The notes under the pieces are model-generated. The model was given only the letters and a program-made list of their open reading frames with translations, made no database searches and was not told the DNA's origin. Shown here piece after piece: positions 58,196-64,000 of a stretch of DNA of 64,000 nucleotides (position 1 is the stretch's first letter; the number at the start of each line of letters is the position of its first letter). The translations under genes were made by a program, and so were the position numbers. Origin of the DNA: Liolophura sinensis (lineage: Eukaryota > Mollusca > Polyplacophora > Chitonida > Chitonidae); NCBI RefSeq assembly GCF_032854445.1, contig NC_088298.1, forward strand, positions 3,594,160-3,658,159, given 5' to 3'.

Positions 58196-58616
58196 ATTCT
58201 CATCAAGAATGTTATTTTCTGGGCCGTTTATTCGCGTACCTCTAGGCCGGAATATTCGACCTTATAGACGGGTTGATTATATGAAAGAACCCACAAAGAA
58301 CTAACAAAACCAGTAGAGCATTATAATCCTGGTTTGTTGTCCGTGTAGACAAGGCGAGTGTATACATCAGACTGATACGGAGTTTGCTTGACTTCAGTTT
58401 TGGATCCACTGTCTATACATCAAAACCTGAGTCTTAGAAAAGATAGCGCTGTAGAGTGGCGTACCACCGAGGTGATCGACCTTTTGTAAGACAACCCCGG
58501 CTTGTAAAGTTGGAGGGAAACGCAGGGCGCGGGCCTAAGTGAGAGCACTAAAAGTGATGTATCATTGGCGGGCGTGTTTTCATATATCCATCTCGGCTAC
58601 ATTTTCCCGCGCGTTT
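58196..58616. other. Element sequence without a recognisable gene
   Basis: No motif is recognised. CGGCTTGTAAAGTTGGAGGG near 58499 echoes the CCAAT modules, and an inverted relative of the finger-gene region ends near 58200. Confidence 0.4.
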
Positions 58617-58735
58617 CATACAGAATCCTCCGCCTGGCAGAGCTGTGCGCGTGACGCTACATTGTTGTCAGCCGGGGTTGTGTTCACCTCGCCTGCTATC
58701 TATATATGTAATATATGTATATATGTCTAATACTG
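58617..58735 (+). repeat. Internal element repeat, copy 2
   Basis: CATACAGAATCCTCCGCCTG, GCAGAGCTGTGCGCGTGACG, CTACATTGTTGTCAGCCGGG and TATCTATATATGTAATATAT match 62094-62212 directly. Confidence 0.8.
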
Positions 58736-58845
58736 ACAACCCTACCCTGCACCGACTGACCTGCCTGCCTACCTCCCAACCAGCCTGCATTGGAAATACA
58801 TAAGTAACAGCAATACATTATACACACACAAGAAATTTTGGTGGT

Positions 58846-58935
58846 TTTTTTCCACGCCGCGGGATGTATGTGTATATACTAGCGTGATATAGCGTGTAGT
58901 AGACTAGAGCACAGTATAACAGTATATGGAATATA
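58846..58935 (+). promoter_or_regulatory. Promoter-like module, copy 4
   Basis: TTTTTTTCCACGCCGCGGGA, ATACTAGCGTGATATAGCGT and AGTATAACAGTATATGG follow the order of the terminal module. No gene follows in this direction; the 119-bp tandem repeat does. Confidence 0.45.
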
Positions 58936-59245
58936 GATATAGATAGATAAATAGAGAAAACAGTGGTTTGTTTGTTTCAGGCTGGGTATAAATTAGGCAG
59001 AGTTTTAAGTAACACCAATACATTACGTATATACACAAGACAAGGGGATGTAGATATAGATAGATAAATAGAGAAAACAGTGGTTTGTTTGTTTCAGGCT
59101 GGGTATAAATTAGGCAGAGTTTTAAGTAACACCAATACATTACGTATATACACAAGACAAGGGGATGTGGATATAGATAGATAAATAGAGAAAACAGTGG
59201 TTTGTTTGTTTCAGGGTGGATATGAATTAGGCAGAGTTTTAGGTG
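58925..59245 (+). repeat. 119-bp tandem repeat, about 2.7 units
   Basis: GATATAGATAGATAAATAGA, GAAAACAGTGGTTTGTTTGT, TTCAGGCTGGGTATAAATTA and TACGTATATACACAAGACAA repeat with a period of about 119 bp. The third unit is incomplete. Confidence 0.85.
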
Positions 59246-59388
59246 GAGTAGAAGGTTAGGAAGACTTTGAGGATTTGGGATAAAAAAAAAAAAAAAATGG
59301 GGAGACTGTGTCTGGTGTGGGGCTTCTTTTTTCTTTTCTTTTTTTAGTGCTTAGATTTGAGAAAGTACTCTTTCGGGAAGAGTTGGGT

Positions 59389-59404
59389 GGCCCTGAAAAG
59401 GGCC
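59389..59404 (-). terminator. Histone-mRNA-type 3' stem-loop, copy 2
   Basis: The minus strand reads GGCCCTTTTCAGGGCC, then ACCCAAC and CCCGAAAGAG, the same layout as copy 1. It is downstream of the RING gene on the same strand. The distance from its stop is about 1.26 kb now, but only about 180 bp if the piggyBac-like insertion between them is discounted. Confidence 0.7.
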
Positions 59405-59467
59405 GTTGGACAGTGCTGCTGTTTTCTTTCTTTTTTTTTTTTAAACAGCCATTTTTTTCTTTTTTAA

Positions 59468-60544
59468 CCCATATCCGCCCAAGCCATTTTTAGTAAATAA
59501 AGCTGAATCTGCCCAGCCCTATAGAAAAATAACTATTGTTTTCTGCACAGTGAACAGAAAATGTAGATTCTACACATTTGGTTTGAAAGGAACTATGTCA
59601 AGTTATATACTGTTAGAAAGCCTAATAACTGTCCTACAACATGGAATGATTTATTACATAACATTTTTGCTGTTGTCATGGTTACCGTACCTGTGAAAAC
59701 TAAGAATAGTGGGGGTAAATTTATCACAACAGTGGAGTTGTAGGTTTATCTGCACCCATAAAATCAGAAATAAAGCTATAAAATGATTTCTTTCCTGGAT
59801 ACTGTAGAGGTATTGGCGTAGTACACAGAGACAGACATCACAACTTACTTAGCTACAGTATAAGGTAACAGGTGAGAATTAATTACAGGTGTGTTGTTTT
59901 GAAATATAACGTCACTACACAAGTTAGAATATCCAGAAGTGTTGCAGCTCCATTTCAATGTACAGTAACCATGTAACATGTCCATAAACACAATAAAATA
60001 AAATTACAGACTATCAATCACTCTGTCCAGGTAAACTGATTTATTTTGGGGATATTCTCATCAAATATCATGGCTCAAATCAATTTTTGCAAACATTGTA
60101 TGACATGTAATTGGACACATTTGAAAATACCAAGATTTTTTTTCCTCGTTTTTCCTTTGAATGCCACGAACAATGCCGAGAGGAATGTTATCATCCGAAG
60201 AATCCGTGTCTTCTGCCATTTTTACACACAAAAATCACCTCCAACAGCGCGAGATGCTCAGTCCGCACAGGGTAAACACGTGTGCAAACAAAACCTGCCA
60301 CGCCCCGCCTGCACTGTCCACTAATTTTACTGAACAATCGATGTAAATTTCTTCAAAATCGCAAAACACAAGACTGCAACTACAACGGAAGCCCGCTGAA
60401 GCAGATCTGACGTCACATCAATGCTACGGGGATTCCCCAAACCAAGAAAAGCGTGACCTAAATGATGATACGGAATACCCCGTATCTGGGCATATTCAGC
60501 TTTCAAAACACGTACGGCGTACGCCGTACTTGGGCGGATATGGG
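59468..60544 (-). mobile_element. piggyBac-like element, 1.08 kb, non-autonomous
   Basis: TTAA flanks both ends (59464-59467 and 60545-60548). The inverted ends CCCATATCCGCCCAAG and CTTGGGCGGATATGGG begin with CCC, as in piggyBac. A second inner palindrome, ACGGCGTACGCCGT, lies near the right end. On the minus strand from ATG 60219 the frame MAEDTDSSDDNIPLGIV resembles the acidic N-terminus of piggyBac transposases, but no catalytic domain follows. Confidence 0.75.
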
Positions 60545-60660
60545 TTAAACAGCCATTTTTTTTTTTTTTTAAACAGCCAGCTGTTTTTTTTTCTTTTTTA
60601 AAACAACAAATACAACAGGTTCACAACATGAAAAACGATTAAAACAAGATTGACAAACAA

Positions 60661-61911
60661 TTAATAAAAGAGACGAATAATACGTAATATATACAAATTA
60701 CAAAATGGGCACCGGTGGGGTGCGAAACGACGAGCACAGGTAAGGCAAATCGCTGCATGCCCACAGGGTAAGAGACACGCATCGGCCACTCTTACATAAC
60801 AAATCCGACACTCACGTGTCGGAAAACCGTCCGATGTGTGTCTCCTCCTCCCCTGTGGGGACGCAGCAAGTGCCTCACCTGCACCGCTCTCAGGTGATGG
60901 TGGGTTGGTTGGTGGTGGGTCGGCTGGTGTTGATGACGCTGGTGCTGGTGCGGGTGGTGCGGCTGGTGGTGGTGGTGGGATCGACCCCGGAGCTGGCGTC
61001 AGTGGTATTGCTCCCACCGCCGCGGGGATTAAAAACCACTGCAGGGGAGGGTCGGCTCGCAATCGAGCCTCAGTGTGGCGAACTAAGGCTTGCCTATCCT
61101 CTAGGCTAATATAATTTTGGGAATTGACAGGCCTCACCTCCCCCGCTTGCTCGACTGGTATCTGTGGCTGTGGAGCTGTCGCTGTTGGTTCTTCAACCCC
61201 ACGGCGGGTGTCACCACCCCGAGGCTGGGGTGGGACGTGAACTCGGGGCCGACCCCGACGAGCGGATAGCCAGCCAGGTGGTGGTGGAGGTGGTGTTACT
61301 TCCATCAACCGCTCACTCTCGCCGTGGTCTGGATTTGGACTCCCACGTAGTCGTTCTTCATCCTCCCCTTCGGTTATATCGTCCAGGTCAAGCCGCCGGG
61401 GTAGCCCCCGCCCGACACCTCGCCCCAGGGAACTCCTCGGTCTGAAGAACCGATTAATATTAGGCTGGGTTAAACGCCCCTCCCGGGCGAGGGTTATTAA
61501 TTCGGCTAATCTACCTCGCCCACGCCCGCCCTGGATGTTTGGTGATGGTGGTTCGGTGGTGGTCGTGCTGGGGGATGTCGCCATAACTCCCTCCCTCACT
61601 CGACCGCACCCGGCGCAGGTGCAGGGCTCAGCTCGTCTTCCCCGGTTGGGGTTCAATTCCAGCTGGGGCTGTTGCTCGGGTCGTTCTGTATTTTCCAGCT
61701 GGTGGTGTTGTTGTTCGGTTGTTGGTTCGACATTTTGGGTAGTAGGTTGTTGTTACTGTTCTGGTGACTCTGGTGACTCGGGTATGACGATTGTTGGGTC
61801 GGACGGGGGAGACCAAACCCAAGCTCCTTCGTTGTCGTCATCCCATGGTGATTCCTCACTCTCTGAGGTTGTGGCCCACTCATCGTCGAGATCTCCCAAA
61901 AAAAGAGCCAT
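60661..61911 (-). pseudogene. RING-finger (C3HC4) gene of the Polinton, one in-frame stop
   Basis: From the ATG at 61911 the frame encodes MALFLGDLDDEW and an acidic Ser/Glu/Asp-rich stretch. It meets TAA at 61753-61755 inside a Gln-codon run (CAG TAA CAA CAA) and continues in the same frame to 60661 without another stop. Next are a Gln/Pro-rich region, a CTCAGC motif, a long Pro-rich low-complexity part and a C-terminal RING. The RING is CRIC, then CLLPCGH, CLTC and CPFC with the C3HC4 order complete. The last residues, ILRIIRLFY, resemble the C-terminal dimer tail of IAP/MDM2-type RINGs, so an E3 ubiquitin ligase activity is expected. A single CAA-to-TAA change would explain the stop; alternatively a shorter product starts downstream. 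A TATA box lies 75-82 bp upstream of the ATG. Confidence 0.7.
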
Positions 61912-61984
61912 AATAATAAAATGTCGATACAAGCTGTAGATATTATTTGTGCTCAGTCTGACCAACTCAAACCCGCGGTTATGC

Positions 61985-61992
61985 TATATATA
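61985..61992 (-). promoter_or_regulatory. TATA box of the RING gene
   Basis: TATATATA lies 75-82 bp upstream of the ATG at 61911 on the minus strand, in otherwise mixed sequence. Confidence 0.5.
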
Positions 61993-62093
61993 CTTCTAAC
62001 CCTGGCCTGGGCGAAAGCACGACAAAAGGAATTATCAGCCCACTGATTGGATGATGAGTGCGAGCGGGCTTTTATGTTTTCTCCCGCCCGTTT

Positions 62094-62212
62094 CATACAG
62101 AATCATCAGCCCGGCAGAGCTGTGCGCGTGACGCTACATTGTTGTCAGCCGGGGTTGTGTTCAACTCGCCTGCTATGTATATATCTTATATATATGCAAT
62201 ATGTCTAATACT
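62094..62212 (+). repeat. Internal element repeat, copy 3
   Basis: CATACAGAATCATCAGCCCG, GCAGAGCTGTGCGCGTGACG and GTGTTCAACTCGCCTGCTAT match 58617-58735. It lies directly upstream of the RING gene promoter. Confidence 0.8.
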
Positions 62213-62431
62213 GCATCGGCTGGTGGTTGTGATTTCTACGTGTATAAGTGTCAATTAAATAAGTGGTCATTATAGGCTTAGATGTCTTCTTTTCTCCCCT
62301 GAACCCGCTTTGCTTCTTGAAAGTTAATTTAAAACAGTAAGAGCTATCTCATGTTACATGTTTGTAACAGTATATGAAAAAGTATAAAAAACTTCTTTAC
62401 TAGATAATTTACTATCCACAGCTGAGATCGT

Positions 62432-62782
62432 TAGATTTCTTATTGAAATAACAGTAGTTTTAGTTCATTATATTTAAGGATAGTTGTGTCTTTTAATAGT
62501 TTGTAACTCCAGTAAAGCTAGATAGAAAGCCTGAGTAGCTTAGAGGATATTTCCTTATGTATTTCGTAGTAGAAATCCACGAATGTGTGCGGTGTCAAAT
62601 GTATGTAAACAAGGGGGCTAACTCCTGATGGAATACGCGTAGCAGGGGCGACTACTTTTGTTGGAATAATGGAAATAAGGGGTATAACTCTAAATGTCAA
62701 ACGTCAATACGTGTCTGGAAAGAGTAATTTATAGTAACTTTCTTTATTTTTTGTTCCAAAACTGTATAGGGGTTTTGTAGAG

Positions 62783-62786
<4 letters not shown>
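62432..62786 (+). repeat. Direct repeat shared with 45731-46088
   Basis: TTAGATTTCTTATTGAAATA to GTATAGGGGTTTTGTAGAGT. It ends in the TA microsatellite, while the left copy ends in a short TATATATAGA remnant. Confidence 0.8.

Positions 62787-62839
<53 letters not shown>
62787..62839. repeat. (TA)n microsatellite
   Basis: About 26 TA repeats lie between the direct repeat and the recurring motif. Confidence 0.95.
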
Positions 62840-62840
<1 letters not shown>

Positions 62841-62842
<2 letters not shown>

Positions 62843-62869
62843 CTAGGGTTGATATCTATCAGAATGGCT
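62841..62869 (+). repeat. Recurring element motif, copy 5 (partial)
   Basis: TGCTAGGGTTGATATCTATC then AGAATGGCTC, directly inside the right terminal repeat. Confidence 0.65.
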
Positions 62870-62870
62870 C

Positions 62871-63035
62871 CCCCACCCAACTGGCCCAGCGAAGCGTGGA
62901 AGGGGGTGACGTCACACCTGCCGCCAGCCCTTCGGGCTGGCGGCTGGTGTGACGTCACCACCACATCACCACACTCAAAACCTCCTCCTCAAACCTCCTC
63001 CTCAAAACGACACCAAAGCCACATTCTCAACTACC
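62871..63035 (-). repeat. Right terminal inverted repeat of the Polinton
   Basis: It is the inverted partner of 42912-43071, with the palindrome at 62905-62959 (TGACGTCA near both stem ends), and ends CATTCTCAACTACC before the target duplication AACAGT (63036-63041). Confidence 0.85.
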
Positions 63036-63041
63036 AACAGT

Positions 63042-63190
63042 GTCTGCATTACAAACGGACTGCTACAAGGAGACACAGTCGTGATATGAACAAAACTACG
63101 TTGGAAGCGACGTTAAACTCCATCAAACAAGCAAACTCAGCAATATTCAGTGCCAAAGAACGTGTTTACGTCGCTTCATTGATAATCTTC
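63042..63190 (-). repeat. Right part of the SINE family 2-like repeat split by the Polinton
   Basis: GTCTGCATTACAAACGGACT to TTCATTGATAATCTTCCGC continues exactly where 42911 stopped, when compared with the B/C and C/D units. Confidence 0.85.
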
Positions 63191-63284
63191 CGCTAAGTAA
63201 TTAAGACAGGAACAATGAAAGCGACGTTTACAACAACAGGAACAAAAACAAACAAATAATCCATTCCCCACGGTCGTGTTTTAG

Positions 63285-63290
63285 TTTATT
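63285..63290 (-). terminator. Poly(A) signal of gene copy E
   Basis: Conserved minus-strand AATAAA lies about 305 bp after the stop codon of copy E. Confidence 0.55.
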
Positions 63291-63594
63291 TTAACTAAAA
63301 TAGTTAGAAAGTACAGCGTGATATGATATGCGTAACAATTAAGTTGTTGAAAAGGTTTACCAGATCGAAGCTAACACTTTCGGGTCATCAAGCACTAAGT
63401 CTACTTGGTAATAGGCAGTAGGATTACGAGAGTCATCTTGTGTCAGGCAATGTGTTCTTTCTTGCTGTAGATTAATAAAGTCAGATCTAAATATTTTTGT
63501 GTGTGTTTTCGTTAAGTTTTAGTCGGTCATGAAGTTGAACTTTTGAAATGTAAGAAGTGGCTAATTGTATGGGATCGGTTCAGTTTTGCATTGC

Positions 63595-64000
63595 CTACAT
63601 TCTCAGAAGCAGAGAGCTCATTCCCTGGTCTTCTTCAGGCAAAATGGCTGATGCCACAGGTAGAGATGTTTCTCCAGCAGCAAGGGGGTCAGCAGGAGGA
63701 GGAGGAGGAGCCTCTACTTTATCAGGAGCAGATAACTCTGAAGGTTTTTTCTCGACCACGTCATCTCCGTGGCTGTTAGGAGGAACGAAAACTTCCTCTC
63801 GTGGACCTTCTGGCAACTCTTCTTGTTCAATGGCTATATTGCTGCCGGCGTCCGCTCTGTGAACAGGGATGACCTCCGTGCCGGATGTGGCGGGCTTTAC
63901 CGAGACTACATCCTCTCCGCCGGAAATGTCGACCATGTTTTTTTCCGCTTCGCCTTCTCCCGTTCTCGCCTGGCCTCCTTCTCCGCCTCTTTCACCTTCT
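63595..64000 (-). pseudogene. Tandem type I membrane protein gene, copy E (3' end only, frameshifted)
   Basis: This is the C-terminal part of exon 4: the acidic tail from MVDISGGEDVV to the stop at 63595, ending in the conserved EEDQGMSSLLLRM. The proline tract has five prolines, one more than copies A and B. Next to the A-rich run one C is missing relative to copy B (plus strand 63937-63945, seven T then two C), so the helix region and the tail are in different frames. The rest of the gene lies beyond the window. Confidence 0.75.

Larger units (their letters stand above)
42912..63035. mobile_element. Polinton/Maverick-type element, 20.1 kb, decayed and rearranged
   Basis: The intact units read CACTATAAACAGTGTCTGCA. 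Here ...CACTATAAACAGT is followed by the insert, then AACAGTGTCTGCA. This gives a 6-bp duplication (AACAGT) and exact element borders. The left end begins AGTAGTTGAGAATGTGGCTT. The right end, read inward, begins GGTAGTTGAGAATGTGGCTT. The terminal repeats extend about 160 bp and include a 55-bp GC-rich palindrome. The size, the 6-bp duplication, the AG terminus and the pPolB fragments (46272-47059 and 56895-57165) are the known hallmarks of Polintons. I find no integrase, packaging ATPase, protease or capsid frame, and the polymerase is broken, so it is non-autonomous. Nested insertions (Harbinger, piggyBac-like), a cellular-type THAP-BTB gene and several internal repeats are present. Confidence 0.85.

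Noticed and set aside
1-64000. CRISPR array, prokaryotic operon or bacteriophage features
   Set aside because: The tandem repeats here are head-to-tail minisatellites without unique spacers of constant length. The genes have GT-AG introns and SINEs surround them.

Overview
The window is animal nuclear DNA, most likely from a mollusc or a close spiralian relative. It is AT-rich, gene-sparse and intron-bearing with GT-AG splice sites. It is full of two tRNA-derived SINE families that I associate with bivalve and gastropod genomes: one with a conserved body and an AATAAATAAATAA-type tail, the other containing 'TTTCAGTCATATGACGACG'. The species assignment is inference.

Left part (1 to about 21000): no intact gene. 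It holds large minisatellites (38-bp, 44-bp, 113-bp and about 66-bp periods), SINE copies, and a dispersed repeat with an ACCGGT core that forms local arrays of 81-bp and 48-bp units. A broken, plus-strand relative of the gene family described next lies at 16899-17960. A divergent remnant of one tandem unit lies at 19020-20760.

Middle part (about 20760-42905, resuming at 63042-64000): a tandem array of roughly 5.5-5.65 kb units. Each carries one minus-strand, four-exon gene for a small type I membrane protein: signal peptide, Thr/Ser-rich stalk, one membrane segment, a conserved cytosolic segment, a long charged helix and an acidic tail. I do not recognise the family. Copies B, C and D are open through all four exons (353, 348 and 353 residues). 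Copy A and the partial copy E carry frameshifts at the same A-rich run of exon 4. Each unit repeats a TATA-like box, GACGTC palindromes, a 3' AATAAA, SINEs and minisatellites, so whole units were duplicated.

Right part (42912-63035): a 20.1-kb insertion splits the unit between copies D and E. The empty site is preserved in the sister units, which gives a 6-bp target duplication (AACAGT) and terminal inverted repeats of about 160 bp containing a GC-rich palindrome. The size, the AG- terminus, the 6-bp duplication and two DNA polymerase B fragments identify it as a Polinton/Maverick-type element (the virus-like, adintovirus-related group). It is decayed and rearranged. It holds a C2H2 finger pseudogene, an N-terminal pPolB piece (+) and a C-terminal pPolB piece (-), and a RING-finger gene with an in-frame stop. 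It also holds an unrecognised gene split by a PIF/Harbinger insertion (CTA duplication) and a piggyBac-like insertion (TTAA). A multi-exon THAP-BTB-C2H2 gene that looks cellular lies inside it.

The most unusual signals are inside this element. Two copies of a perfect histone-mRNA-type 3' stem-loop (GGCCCTTTTCAGGGCC, with a downstream purine element) lie just after element genes. Two tRNA-Ile(AAT)-like genes lie in an inverted repeat. Several promoter-like modules are repeated through the element. I found no recognisable integrase, packaging ATPase, protease or capsid gene in it.
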